Source: DASSFG01 sp035547915
Lineage (GTDB): Bacteria > Planctomycetota > Planctomycetia > Pirellulales > JAICIG01
Reading direction: 5' to 3'
DNA length: 64,000 nucleotides
Assembly (NCBI GenBank): GCA_035547915.1
Contig: DASZTS010000023.1
Coordinates: 124,001 to 188,000 of the forward strand
Shown here: positions 7,856 to 17,026 of the stretch, in pieces
Numbering within the stretch: the first letter of the stretch is position 1
Layout: each line of letters begins with the position of its first letter
The notes under the pieces: generated by a model
What the model was told of the DNA's origin: nothing
Database searches by the model: none
What the model saw: only the letters and a program-made list of their open reading frames with translations
Translations under genes and position numbers: made by a program

Positions 7856-10189
7856 ATGTCGCACCACGTATTCGGTATTCGCCATCACGGTCCCGGTTGT
7901 GCTCGCAGCTTGCGTTCTGCGCTAGAGGTTCTGCAACCCGATGCGCTGTTGGTCGAAGGCCCGCCCGATGCCGAGGATGTTGTATTGCTCGCGGCACACG
8001 AGGGTATGCGACCGCCGGTGGCCCTGCTGGTCTATCCGCCCGACCTCCCGCAAAAAGCGGTCTACTATCCTTTCGCCGAGTTCTCGCCCGAATGGCAGGC
8101 GCTGCAGTACGCGCTCGCCCGCAAGATCCCCTTTCGGTTCATGGATCTGCCCCAGTCGCTACGGCTCGCCGAAGAGGAGCCGGCCGGCGCTGAGAACGAA
8201 GCGGCTACCATGGAACAACCCGAAGCTGAGCAATCTGAGGCTGCGCAACCTAACGCGGAGCAACTCGACGCGGAACAACCCGACGTAGTTCCGTCCGCGA
8301 AAGGCGACGCCGGCGCTGCGCTCTTGCGAGAAGATCCCATCGGCCTGCTGGCCGAAGCGGCCGGCTATTCGGACCGCGAGCTTTGGTGGGAGCATCAGGT
8401 CGAACAGCGACTCGATCCGGCCGGTCTTTTCGAGGGGCTCTTGGAGGCGATGACGGCGCTGCGGGCAAGCGGCATCGGTCTGAGGCAAGAAGACGAACCG
8501 CGCGAGGCGTACATGCGGCAGACGATTCGCACGGCCTTGAAAGAAGGATTCGAGAGGATAGCCGTGGTCTGCGGCGCGTGGCATGCCCCCGCGCTTGCTC
8601 AACTCGGTCCCGCGGCGCCCGACGCAGCCTTGTTGCGCGGCCGCAAAAAGATCAAAGTCGCCGCCACGTGGATCCCCTGGACGAACGGTCGCCTCTCGTA
8701 CCGTAGCGGCTATGGCGCCGGAGTGGCATCGCCCGGTTGGTATCAGCATCTTTGGGCGTCGCCCGACCGCGCGGCCATCCGTTGGGCGGCGCAGAGCGCG
8801 CGCCTGTTGCGCTCGGAGGATCTCGACGCTTCTTCGGCGAGTGTCATCGAAACGGTGCGGCTGGCCGACGCCCTGGCGGCGATGCGCGGCCTCCCCTTGC
8901 CCGGATTAAGCGAGCTGAACGACGCGGTGCTGGCCGTCCTCTGCGGCGGCGACTCGACGCCGCTCGCGTTGATCCGGCAACGCATGGAGATCGGCCATGA
9001 AATGGGCTCTGTCCCGGCCGAAACGCCGTCGGTTCCCTTGGCTCGCGACCTGGCAGCCAAGCAAAAGCGCCTGCGCCTGAAAGTGTCGGAGGCGCCCGTC
9101 GACGTCGATCTCGACCTGCGTCAGGCGAACGACCTCTCGCGCAGTCAGCTTCTGCATCAGCTCCGCCTGCTCGGCATCGACTGGGGCGAACCTGCGCGAA
9201 CGTCGAGCAAGCAGAGCGGCACGTTCCATGAGAACTGGCGGTTGGCCTGGCAGGTAGAATTCGCCGTCAAGATCATCGAGGCCAATGTTTGGGGCAACAC
9301 GGTGGAATCGGCTGCGGCCGCGACGGCGCGGCGCGCGGCCGACGACGCCGCTAACCTGGCCACGCTCACCGATTTGCTCGACCGGACCATCCTCGCGGCT
9401 CTGCCCGAGGCGATCGAACATGTCTTGGGCCGCATTCGTTCGCAGGCCGCCCAGGCGGCCGATGTACAGCACCTGATGCAGGCACTGCCGCCGCTGGCCA
9501 GGATCGCCCGGTATGGCAACGTGCGGCAAGTACGCGGCGAAGAGTTGATGCCCGTCATCGATGGGTTGTTTGAACGGGCGATGGTGGGGTTGCCCGGCGC
9601 ATGTTCGTCGCTCGATGACGATGCGGCATCACAGATGCTCGACAGTCTGCAATGTATCGAGGCTTGCGTCGCGCTGCTCGATCGGGCCGACCAGCGCGAC
9701 GAATGGCAAGACCTGCTTGGTCGTCTCGTGCAACAAGGGGGCGTGCATGGGCTCGTGCGGGGTTGGTGTTGTCGCTTACTCCTGGAAAGGCGTGTCTTCG
9801 ATGACGATCAACTCGAGCGGCACGCGCGGCTTGCGCTCTCACCCGCCCTGCCCGCGGCGCAGGCGGGAGCCTGGGTAGAGGGCCTGCTGCGCGGCAACAG
9901 TCTCGTGCTGTTGCACCAAGACGGACTTTGGACCGCGCTCGACCGCTGGTTGCACGGACTGTCGGGCGAAACGTTCGTGGAGTTACTCCCTCTCCTGCGG
10001 CGAGCCTTCGCTAATTTCGAGCCGCCCGCACGCCGCGCGATGGGTGAGAAGGTGAAACATCTGCCGACGGGCACCCCCGCGCGGATGAAGTCCGCGGAAA
10101 CCGGCGAGGCAGACGTCGACCAGCGACGCGCACGGCAAGTGTTGCCCGTGCTGGCCCATATTCTGGGAGTGCCCTACGATGCTTCCTGA
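7856..10189 (+). CDS. DUF5682 family protein, fourth gene of the five-gene operon
   Basis: This 777-residue protein opens with FGIRHHGPGCARSL and then DALLVEGPPDAEDV. Conserved His and Glu residues in this order after the first strand recall the TraB/TIKI/EreA-like fold (inference), which would make this the likely enzyme of the operon. Residues 120-144 are five tandem pentapeptides of the form [EA]Qx[END][AV], a low-complexity insert in the N-terminal domain. 'GFERIAVVCGAWHAPAL' around residue 230-245 is a second conserved block with a His. The C-terminal half is helical. ATG 7856 is preferred to the upstream TTG 7838, since the conserved region starts immediately after it. The gene overlaps the VWA gene by 11 bases, a sign of co-translation. 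Confidence 0.85.
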   Translation: MSHHVFGIRHHGPGCARSLRSALEVLQPDALLVEGPPDAEDVVLLAAHEGMRPPVALLVYPPDLPQKAVYYPFAEFSPEWQALQYALARKIPFRFMDLPQSLRLAEEEPAGAENEAATMEQPEAEQSEAAQPNAEQLDAEQPDVVPSAKGDAGAALLREDPIGLLAEAAGYSDRELWWEHQVEQRLDPAGLFEGLLEAMTALRASGIGLRQEDEPREAYMRQTIRTALKEGFERIAVVCGAWHAPALAQLGPAAPDAALLRGRKKIKVAATWIPWTNGRLSYRSGYGAGVASPGWYQHLWASPDRAAIRWAAQSARLLRSEDLDASSASVIETVRLADALAAMRGLPLPGLSELNDAVLAVLCGGDSTPLALIRQRMEIGHEMGSVPAETPSVPLARDLAAKQKRLRLKVSEAPVDVDLDLRQANDLSRSQLLHQLRLLGIDWGEPARTSSKQSGTFHENWRLAWQVEFAVKIIEANVWGNTVESAAAATARRAADDAANLATLTDLLDRTILAALPEAIEHVLGRIRSQAAQAADVQHLMQALPPLARIARYGNVRQVRGEELMPVIDGLFERAMVGLPGACSSLDDDAASQMLDSLQCIEACVALLDRADQRDEWQDLLGRLVQQGGVHGLVRGWCCRLLLERRVFDDDQLERHARLALSPALPAAQAGAWVEGLLRGNSLVLLHQDGLWTALDRWLHGLSGETFVELLPLLRRAFANFEPPARRAMGEKVKHLPTGTPARMKSAETGEADVDQRRARQVLPVLAHILGVPYDAS
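8213..8287 (+). repeat. Five tandem 15-bp repeats inside the DUF5682 gene
   Basis: Five consecutive in-frame 15-base units encode EQPEA, EQSEA, AQPNA, EQLDA and EQPDV. Units are diverged at the DNA level but keep the codon for Gln at position 2. The insert is acidic and probably disordered. Unit number could vary between related strains by slippage. Confidence 0.8.
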
Positions 10190-11333
10190 AGAAGAACGGC
10201 TGCGCCGTTGGCGACTGGTGCTGGGGAGCGACGAATGCGACGGCGTCGGCTGCCGCTTGTCCGCCGAGGACGTCCAGATGGATGGTGTCCTCAAGGCGCT
10301 GTACGACTCGGATCGTTCGGCTGGCTTGGGGAGCTCCTGCCCGAACGTGAATCGTTGGTTGGGTGACATCCGCACCTACTTTCCCTCGTCAACCGTGCGG
10401 GTCATGCAGCGTGACGCGCTCGAACGACTCAAGCTCGACCAGATGCTGCTCGAACCGGAAATGCTCGCCGGCGTCGACCCCGACGTCCACCTGGTGGCGA
10501 CGCTCCTCTCGCTCAGCCGGGTCATTCCCAACAAGACCAAGGAGACCGCGCGGCAGGTCGTCCGCAAGGTGGTGCACGAGTTGGAGCGGCGGCTGGCGAA
10601 TCCGCTGGTTCAGGCAGTTCGTGGCAGCCTGAGCCGGGCCACGCGTACGCACCGGCCCAAAGCCAACGAGATCGATTGGCACCGCACCATTCGAGCGAAC
10701 CTGAAAAACTATCAGCCGGAGCGAGGCACGCTCATCGCCGAGCGGTTGGTCGGCTATGGCCGCAAGCGGTCGAGCTTGCGCGACATCGTGCTGTGTGTCG
10801 ATCAGAGCGGCTCGATGGCCACGTCGGTGGTCTATTCCGGCATCTTCGGAGCGGTGCTGGCCTCGATTCGCGCCGTGACGACGCAGATGATCGTCTTCGA
10901 CACGGCCGTGGTCGATTTGACGGCCGAGCTGAAGGATCCGGTCGATCTCCTGTTCGGCACTCAATTGGGCGGCGGCACCGATATCAATCGGGCTCTGGCA
11001 TACTGCCAGCAAAGGATCTCGCGCCCTGCGAGGACGGTGCTGGTGCTCATCACCGACCTGTTCGAGGGAGGTAATGCGCCCGAAATGTTACGCCGCGCCG
11101 CCATGCTGACGGTAGCAGGTGTGCAGATGATCTGTCTCTTGGCCTTAAGTGACGACGGCGCGCCGGCCTATGACCAAAATCATGCCGCGGCATTGGCATC
11201 GTTTGGCGTTCCCTCGTTCGCCTGCACACCCGATCTATTTCCCGACCTGATGGCGGCCGCATTGCAACGGCGCGACTTGCAGCTCTGGGCAGCACGAAAC
11301 AATATTGTGTCTGCCCGCGCCGCCGGCCATTAG
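10179..11333 (+). CDS. VWA domain protein, last gene of the five-gene operon
   Basis: The 384-residue protein has an N-terminal helical region of about 195 residues and a C-terminal von Willebrand factor A domain. The metal-ion-dependent adhesion site is complete: DQSGS (D208, S210, S212), T267 in GGGTD, and ITDLFEG for the last Asp. The upstream 'RTIRANLKNYQPERGTLI' region is typical of VWA proteins paired with MoxR ATPases, where it contacts the ATPase. The start overlaps the DUF5682 stop by 11 bases. There is no signal peptide or membrane segment, so the complex is expected in the cytoplasm. Confidence 0.92.
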   Translation: MLPEEERLRRWRLVLGSDECDGVGCRLSAEDVQMDGVLKALYDSDRSAGLGSSCPNVNRWLGDIRTYFPSSTVRVMQRDALERLKLDQMLLEPEMLAGVDPDVHLVATLLSLSRVIPNKTKETARQVVRKVVHELERRLANPLVQAVRGSLSRATRTHRPKANEIDWHRTIRANLKNYQPERGTLIAERLVGYGRKRSSLRDIVLCVDQSGSMATSVVYSGIFGAVLASIRAVTTQMIVFDTAVVDLTAELKDPVDLLFGTQLGGGTDINRALAYCQQRISRPARTVLVLITDLFEGGNAPEMLRRAAMLTVAGVQMICLLALSDDGAPAYDQNHAAALASFGVPSFACTPDLFPDLMAAALQRRDLQLWAARNNIVSARAAGH

Positions 11334-11342
11334 CGCCGCAAA

Positions 11343-12236
11343 TTATCCGCGGACAATGGCTTCCAGCGCGGCGGGCAGATCGGCGTAACGGAAGGTGTAG
11401 CCGGTGTCGAGCGCCACTTGAGGCACGACGCGTTGCGATGCGAGAAGAACTTCGGCGAACTCGCCCGCGAGCAGCTTCAGTATCAGGCCTGGCATTCTCA
11501 TAAAAGCGGGGCGTTGGACCGCCTGCGCCAGGCTTTGCGTGAACTCGCGATTCGTCACCGGGTGCGGCGCGACCGCGTTCATCGGCCCAGTTACCGTATC
11601 GTGTGTGGCGGCGTGGAGCAGTAGGCCGACCATGTCATCGACATGGATCCAAGACATCCATTGCCGGCCGTTGCCGAGCTGGGCGCCCATGCCGAGCTTG
11701 AAGGGGAGCAGCATTTTGTCGAGCGACCCGCCGCCGCGGCCCAGCACAATACCCGTACGTGGATTGACGACATGTATGCCATACTGTCGCGCAACGCTGG
11801 CGGCTGCTTCCCACTCACGGCAGACTTCCGCCAGAAAATCACTGCCCGACTGTGCGTTTTCGTCGAGCAGTTCGTCGCCCCGGTTGCCGTAATAACCGAT
11901 GGCCGAAGAGGAAACCAGGACCCGCGGCGGTCCGGCGACCGATTGTAGCCCGCGCACCAGATTGGCCGTGCCGACACTCCGACTCTCGCGAATGCGGCGC
12001 CGCTTGGCGGCCGTCCAGCGACCCGTCGCCACGGGCTCGCCGGCCAAGTGGAACACGACGTCAACGTCGTGCAGGGCGGCGTCGGGCGGCGGGCCCGACA
12101 TCGGATCCCAGGAGTAAACCTCGCCGACCGGTCGCCCCAAATGGTCCGGGTTGCGAGTCAGTACGACAGGCTTTTCGAGTCGGCCGAGCAAATGCTTGCC
12201 GATAAAACCGGTCGCGCCGGTTACCAACGCTCGCAT
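11343..12236 (-). CDS. TIGR01777-family NAD(P)-binding epimerase (SDR)
   Basis: The 297-residue protein is an extended short-chain dehydrogenase of the TIGR01777 (YfcH/SDR39U1) family. It begins with the dinucleotide motif VTGATGFIGKHL; VFHLAGEPVATGRW and SSSAIGYYGNRGDELLDE carry the family's conserved blocks, the latter with the active-site Tyr. MSWIHVDDMVGLLLHA and NAVAPHPVTNREFT are diagnostic C-terminal motifs. The family's substrate is unknown. It is convergent with the VWA gene, with only 9 bases between the stops, so the five-gene operon ends here. Confidence 0.9.
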   Translation of the reverse strand: MRALVTGATGFIGKHLLGRLEKPVVLTRNPDHLGRPVGEVYSWDPMSGPPPDAALHDVDVVFHLAGEPVATGRWTAAKRRRIRESRSVGTANLVRGLQSVAGPPRVLVSSSAIGYYGNRGDELLDENAQSGSDFLAEVCREWEAAASVARQYGIHVVNPRTGIVLGRGGGSLDKMLLPFKLGMGAQLGNGRQWMSWIHVDDMVGLLLHAATHDTVTGPMNAVAPHPVTNREFTQSLAQAVQRPAFMRMPGLILKLLAGEFAEVLLASQRVVPQVALDTGYTFRYADLPAALEAIVRG

Positions 12237-12296
12237 CAGCGAATTCCTCCGGGTCCGTTACCGATTGTAACGGAAACCGCAGATTTCGCCCCGCGA

Positions 12297-14387
12297 TTAA
12301 CCGCCGGGGTTGGCCAGGCCGCGCGATTCTGCCTCGCCTATCTGCTCGACATACACGGCCAAGCGGCTGACAACCGCGGAGATTGCTTCGCCGCAGCGGT
12401 CCTTGGCGAATTGCTCCGCCTGTGTGGCAATGTCGGTCAGCTCAGGAAAACCGAACGTGCCACCGCAGCCTTTGAGCGTGTGCGCGACCGCCGCCACGGT
12501 TTCGTAATCGTGCCGGGTATTGGCTCCGCGAAGCTGCGCGACGACCTCGGGCAGCGATGCTAAATACTCACGCACAACCTCACGGAACTCGGGTGAATCG
12601 TCCGATTCGGCCAGTTTTTCCTGGGTCTGCACCGCAGATTGCTCCTTGCGCCGAAACACGCGTCCGACCGACAAGAACTGTCCCACGACCGCCTTCAAAT
12701 GGTCGAGGTCGATCGGTTTGCCGACGAACGCATCGCAACCGGCCGCCAAACACTTCTCGCGCTCCGACGGCAAAGCATGGGCGGTCAGAGCGATAATCGG
12801 GCCGTCGTAGCCGGCTTCGCGGATCCGCGTGGTCGCCTGGTAACCGTCCAGCACCGGCATTTGCATATCCATCAACACCAGGTCGTAGTCGGCTGCCACG
12901 ATTCTGTCGACGCCTTCTTGGCCGTTCTCGGCTACCTCGACGACCGCGCCGGTTCGAGTGAGCGTCAATCGAATTAGCTTGCGATTGAAGGGATTGTCTT
13001 CCACGACCAGCACGCGGCGTCCTTCGAGTGCGCTGGTGCTGACCGCCGGTGCATTCGTTTCCCCGCGACTCGACGGCGCCGTCTCGCAGTCCGCCGTGTC
13101 GGGCCGCTCGGCATCGATGATCAGCGTGAAAGTGCTCCCTTCTTGCACGCGGCTGCTGACCGTGAGCGTGCCGCCCAGTAATCCGGCGATACTACGGCTG
13201 ATGGCCAAGCCCAGTCCGGTGCCACCGAAGCGCGGGGCGATGGAACTGTCCGCCTGCACAAAGGGGTCGAAGATTACTTGCTGCTTCTCCGCGGAGATGC
13301 CCATCCCCGTGTCGATCACGTCGATCTGTAGCTTCGAGCGGCCATCGGCTTGCGTCGTGCGCACGATGACGCGTACCGAGCCCGCGGCCGTGAACTTGAT
13401 GGCGTTGTTGACGAGGTTGATCAGCAATTGGCGGAGCCGCGAGGGGTCGGTATAGACCGGTTCGCTCAGCGTGGCGGGCCATTCGCTTGCCATGGCCAGG
13501 CCCTTCTCGTCGGCCTTGAAGCGCAGCGTTTGCAGAACTTCCTCGACGATCGTCGGCACGGAGCAGTGCACGCGGTGGATCTGCATCTGGCCGGCTTCGA
13601 TCTTGGAAACGTCGAGCAGATCGTTGATCAGAGAAAGCTGATGCTCGGCGCTGGCGCGGATGATTTGCAAATACTCGGCTTGCTGCTCGGCGCGGTCGCC
13701 GCCGTCGAGTAGCAATTTGGTGAACCCGAGGATGGCTGTCAGTGGCGTGCGGATCTCGTGACTGATGTTCGCCAGGAATTCGCTCTTGCTCTGCGACGCA
13801 CGATCCGCGGCGTTCTTGGCCTCCTTGAGCTCGCGCGTACGCTCGTCGACCTTCCGCTCGAGATCGCGCTGCGAACGATCGGCCGCTCGGCCGAGGTTCC
13901 ATTTGCACACGAGGCTTGCCGCGAGCTGGCGCACTTCGATCGCGTCAAAGGGCTTCTTCAGGATCAACAATCGGTCGCCGGGCGACAGCGCCTCGCCGAT
14001 TTCGGACCAGGAATAGTCGGAGTAGGCGGTGCAGAGCACGATCTGCAGGTTCGGCTCGATCCGCCACAGTCGTTTGATCGTCTCCAAGCCGTCCCAGCCA
14101 GGGGGCATGCGCATGTCGACGAACGCCAGCGCGAAAGGACGACCCTGTTCGAGTTCGCTGCGAACGAGTTCGTAACCCTCCGCTCCTTGATAGGCGTGAA
14201 AGAGTTCGAAGCTGAGCGCCGGGGCTGCTGCCGAGGATGGCGCGTCGCCGAAGAGGGCCGACTCGACCGCCGCCAGATGATTTTCGTCGTGCGCGTCGTT
14301 CAGGACGCGCCGATAATCGGCGTGAATGTCGGTATTGTCATCGATAATCAGGACTCGACGATTCTCATCGAGCACGCCATGGCTCAT
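12297..14387 (-). CDS. Hybrid sensor histidine kinase (REC-HisKA-HATPase-REC-HPt)
   Basis: The 696-residue cytoplasmic protein has, in order, an N-terminal receiver (phosphoacceptor Asp in FVDMRMP, about residue 91), a linker coiled coil ('RDLERKVDERTRELKEAK'), HisKA with H210 in FLANISHEIRTPL, HATPase (FVQADSSIAPRFGGTGLGL and the NxxNNAIKF N-box), a second receiver (LVLMDMQMP) and a C-terminal HPt domain (VAHTLKGCGGTFGF). Phosphate could relay inside one polypeptide. I chose ATG 14387 because the receiver fold starts directly after it; the frame is open to 14468. No cognate regulator gene is adjacent and there is no sensor domain or membrane segment, so the input probably comes through the first receiver. 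Confidence 0.92.
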   Translation of the reverse strand: MSHGVLDENRRVLIIDDNTDIHADYRRVLNDAHDENHLAAVESALFGDAPSSAAAPALSFELFHAYQGAEGYELVRSELEQGRPFALAFVDMRMPPGWDGLETIKRLWRIEPNLQIVLCTAYSDYSWSEIGEALSPGDRLLILKKPFDAIEVRQLAASLVCKWNLGRAADRSQRDLERKVDERTRELKEAKNAADRASQSKSEFLANISHEIRTPLTAILGFTKLLLDGGDRAEQQAEYLQIIRASAEHQLSLINDLLDVSKIEAGQMQIHRVHCSVPTIVEEVLQTLRFKADEKGLAMASEWPATLSEPVYTDPSRLRQLLINLVNNAIKFTAAGSVRVIVRTTQADGRSKLQIDVIDTGMGISAEKQQVIFDPFVQADSSIAPRFGGTGLGLAISRSIAGLLGGTLTVSSRVQEGSTFTLIIDAERPDTADCETAPSSRGETNAPAVSTSALEGRRVLVVEDNPFNRKLIRLTLTRTGAVVEVAENGQEGVDRIVAADYDLVLMDMQMPVLDGYQATTRIREAGYDGPIIALTAHALPSEREKCLAAGCDAFVGKPIDLDHLKAVVGQFLSVGRVFRRKEQSAVQTQEKLAESDDSPEFREVVREYLASLPEVVAQLRGANTRHDYETVAAVAHTLKGCGGTFGFPELTDIATQAEQFAKDRCGEAISAVVSRLAVYVEQIGEAESRGLANPGG

Positions 14388-14576
14388 GTCACGATGCCTG
14401 TTTACGCAAGAACGACCGAGAACGCTTCTGCCACGGATATATAGCTGCGCGTTCGCGCCGATGAACACAGGTCTTTCCCGCGTGGCCGAAAAGACGGGTC
14501 GTAACGGTTGGGACCGCCCGAATGGACGCGGGCCGGGCTCGCCAAACGAGGGTAGTGACTGGCTCGTGACGTCGCC

Positions 14577-15452
14577 TCAGGCGTGAACCAGCAGGTCCGT
14601 TACGCCCAGGAAGAACAGGCCGATGCTGATCACGGCGTTGACGTGGAAGAAGGCGACGTTCACTTGGGTGAGATCGTCGGGACGCACCAGCCGGTGCTCG
14701 TAGGCCAGCAGCAGCGAGACAAGGATGATCCCCGTGATGTAGATCGCGCCCAGTTGTGGATAGACACGCGGCAATGCCAAGAGGGCCGCCACCGCCACCA
14801 GGTGGCAAAGGGCGGCCAGACGCAACGCGCCGACGACGCCGAGCCGCGCCGGCACGCTGCATAAGCCGGCATGCAGATCGCATTCGACGTCCTGGCAGGC
14901 ATAGATGATGTCGAAGCCGGCGACCCAGAACATCACTGCCGTACCGAGCACCACCGGCGGCCAATCGACTTCGCCTCGTACGGCAAGCCAAGCCGCGATG
15001 GGCGCCAAACCGAGCGCGGCGCCCAACCAGAAATGGGCCAGCGCCGTGAATCGCTTGCTAAAGCTATAACCGCACAGGAACAGCAACACCGGCAACGAAA
15101 GATAGACCGGCCAAAGATTCGGCAGAAAGAGCAGCGTGCTGGCGACGAACCCCACCGCACAGGCGGCGGCGAAGGCCGTCACGCTCGAGACGCTGAGCAC
15201 ACCGGCGGGCAGATGCCGCGTCCGCGTCCGCGGATTCTGGGCATCGAGCGTGCGGTCCGCCAGGCGATTCACGGCCATCGCGGTGCTGCGCGCGAAGACC
15301 ATGCACAACACCACGCCGGCCAAGTCCCGCCAGCGCCAGGGTCCGCCGCCTTCCTGCCAGGCCATCACCGCCGCCAGCAGCGCAAAAGGAAGCGCGAAGA
15401 CCGTGTGGCTGAAGCGGATCATCTCCAGGATTAAACGGATGCGGCGCAACAC
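14577..15452 (-). CDS. UbiA-type prenyltransferase of menaquinone synthesis
   Basis: The 291-residue integral membrane protein has about eight hydrophobic segments and two Asp-rich motifs, NRLADRTLD and YACQDVECD, which bind the Mg-prenyl diphosphate. The YxxQDxxxD form is that of the MqnP-like prenyltransferases of the futalosine pathway. The start is GTG 15452 with GGGGAGAG at 15464-15471; an ATG ten codons further in (15422) is the alternative. The long open frame further upstream is antisense to ubiX and is rejected. It lies 8 bases after the ubiX stop, making the third gene of a menG-ubiX-ubiA operon. Ubiquinone or tocopherol type substrates are less likely because the window carries futalosine genes. 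Confidence 0.88.
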   Translation of the reverse strand: MLRRIRLILEMIRFSHTVFALPFALLAAVMAWQEGGGPWRWRDLAGVVLCMVFARSTAMAVNRLADRTLDAQNPRTRTRHLPAGVLSVSSVTAFAAACAVGFVASTLLFLPNLWPVYLSLPVLLFLCGYSFSKRFTALAHFWLGAALGLAPIAAWLAVRGEVDWPPVVLGTAVMFWVAGFDIIYACQDVECDLHAGLCSVPARLGVVGALRLAALCHLVAVAALLALPRVYPQLGAIYITGIILVSLLLAYEHRLVRPDDLTQVNVAFFHVNAVISIGLFFLGVTDLLVHA

Positions 15453-15460
15453 GAAACGAT

Positions 15461-16117
15461 CTACTCTCCCCAACGGCGCATGAGCGAGTGCTCGACGCCA
15501 AGCTGATCGAGGACGCGGGCCACCACGAAGTCGACGAGATCTCCTACCGATTGCACGCCGTGATAGAAACCCGGCATGGCCGGCAACACGACTGCTCCGG
15601 CATCGGCCACGCGCCGCATGTTGTCGAGTTGGACGACCGACAACGGCGTTTCTCGCGGTACCAGAATCAGCTTGCGGCGTTCCTTCAGATGCACATCGGC
15701 CGCACGATGAATGAGGTTTTCCGACGCGCCATGGGCGATGGCGCTCAACGTGCCGCCCGAACAGGGGCAAACCACCATGCCCGCCGTTCGAGACGAACCG
15801 CTCGCGATCGGGGCTAACAGGTCGCGGTGATGATGATAGCGCAGGCCATTCGCGGCCGCGGCATGCCAATCCTGTTTTCCGCGAACGGTGGCCTGCCAGA
15901 GTGGCGTCTGCTGCTGCGAGAGTTGCCGGCAGAATTGGTCGACCTCGAACTGGTCGACGTCGATGGAGATGCCCAACTCTTGCTCGACCACGGCCGCACC
16001 GGCGGGGCTTATTACCAGATGCACCTGGCAACCGGCCGAGAGGAGTTGTTCGAGCAGACGCACACCGTAGATGGCACCGCTCGCTCCGGTCACGGCCAAT
16101 ACGAAGTTCGCCGTCAT
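15461..16117 (-). CDS. ubiX: Flavin prenyltransferase UbiX (MqnM-like)
   Basis: The 218-residue protein makes prenylated FMN, the cofactor of UbiD/MqnL-type decarboxylases. The N-terminal VTGASGAIYGVRLLE is the classic UbiX flavin-binding motif, and PCSGGTLSAIAHG and LVPRETPLS are the substrate-phosphate blocks. It overlaps the menG stop by four bases (ATGA), so the two are translationally coupled. The partner decarboxylase is not in this window. About 30 residues between 'DQFCRQLSQQQTPLW' and 'GLRYHHHRDLLAPI' are longer than in compact UbiX proteins; this is seen in other planctomycete sequences as far as I recall, and does not touch the motifs. Confidence 0.93.
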   Translation of the reverse strand: MTANFVLAVTGASGAIYGVRLLEQLLSAGCQVHLVISPAGAAVVEQELGISIDVDQFEVDQFCRQLSQQQTPLWQATVRGKQDWHAAAANGLRYHHHRDLLAPIASGSSRTAGMVVCPCSGGTLSAIAHGASENLIHRAADVHLKERRKLILVPRETPLSVVQLDNMRRVADAGAVVLPAMPGFYHGVQSVGDLVDFVVARVLDQLGVEHSLMRRWGE

Positions 16118-16824
16118 TTGGTCCCCACGTAGAGCGTGGCGACGCCGAAGGTGAGGGGGCGGAAGGTCACCTCAGCCAATCCGGCCTGACGCATGCGCTC
16201 GGCGAGCGCCTCGCCGGCAGGAAACTCGCCGACCGTGGCGGGTAGATAGTTATAGGCTGCATGTCGATTGCGGGCCAGCGCTTGTCCGATGCGCGGCAGG
16301 ACGTGTCGGAAGTAGGCCAGATAGGTGGTCCGTAACGGCCGCCACGCGGGCAGCGAAAACTCCAGCACGACCACTTTGCCACCCGCGCGACATACTCGTG
16401 TCATCTCGCGCAGGCCACGGTCGGTGTCGGTCACGTTCCGGAGCCCGAAGGCCACGCAACAAATCGAAAAGAAATCGTCCGGGAAGGGAAGCCGCTGCGC
16501 ATCGGCCTCGACGAATGTCAACTGACCGTTGCAGCCGGCCACGCGGCGTTTCGCATCGCCCAAGACCAGCATCGGGTGGCAGAAATCGGCGCCGATGATC
16601 TTCGCCTGGCCACCGCTGGCCCGGTGATAAGCTAAGGCGAGGTCGCCCGTGCCGGTGCAGAGGTCCAAGATCGGTCCGTCGCTGGGCGGCGGCACCGCAC
16701 GGATCGTCCGCCACCGCCAGTAGCGATCGATGTTCAGCGACAGTAAATGATTCAGGAAGTCGTAGCGGCCGGCGATTTCGCCGAACATCTGCCGCACACG
16801 CGCTTCGGATTTGTCGATCGTCAC
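16114..16824 (-). CDS. menG: Demethylmenaquinone methyltransferase (UbiE/MenG)
   Basis: The 236-residue class I methyltransferase catalyses the last C-methylation of menaquinone. The SAM-binding motif is ILDLCTGTGDLAL; GADFCHPML and FVEADAQRLPFPDD follow, then the family signature SICCVAFGLRNVTD and the C-terminal YNYLPATVGEFP. It is the first gene of a minus-strand trio with ubiX and ubiA. Because this genome uses the futalosine route, the substrate is demethylmenaquinone rather than a ubiquinone precursor (inference from context). About 200 bases with no gene separate it from tex; a 6-bp GATGCG/CGCATC stem-loop lies at 16863-16881, upstream of its start. Confidence 0.94.
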   Translation of the reverse strand: MTIDKSEARVRQMFGEIAGRYDFLNHLLSLNIDRYWRWRTIRAVPPPSDGPILDLCTGTGDLALAYHRASGGQAKIIGADFCHPMLVLGDAKRRVAGCNGQLTFVEADAQRLPFPDDFFSICCVAFGLRNVTDTDRGLREMTRVCRAGGKVVVLEFSLPAWRPLRTTYLAYFRHVLPRIGQALARNRHAAYNYLPATVGEFPAGEALAERMRQAGLAEVTFRPLTFGVATLYVGTK

Positions 16825-17026
16825 TGAATGTTTACCGCAACCGGTCCGCAGGACTTAACCGCGATGCGGATTTCTCGCATCCCATTTGTATTAGAGCAAC
16901 CGGCAAACAGGATCGCGCTCCACAAAAATCGGCGTTCCACGGCCCGATTCTTCGCCCACGGCGCTCGGGCCATCAGGTTTTAGTCAGCCGGTGTAAGCAG
17001 ATCGAGGTGCAACAAGAGGCGCTTCG

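Noticed and set aside
15453..16031. N-terminal extension of the ubiA frame
   Set aside because: It overlaps ubiX out of frame and lacks homology; GTG 15452 with a ribosome-binding site fits the family start.
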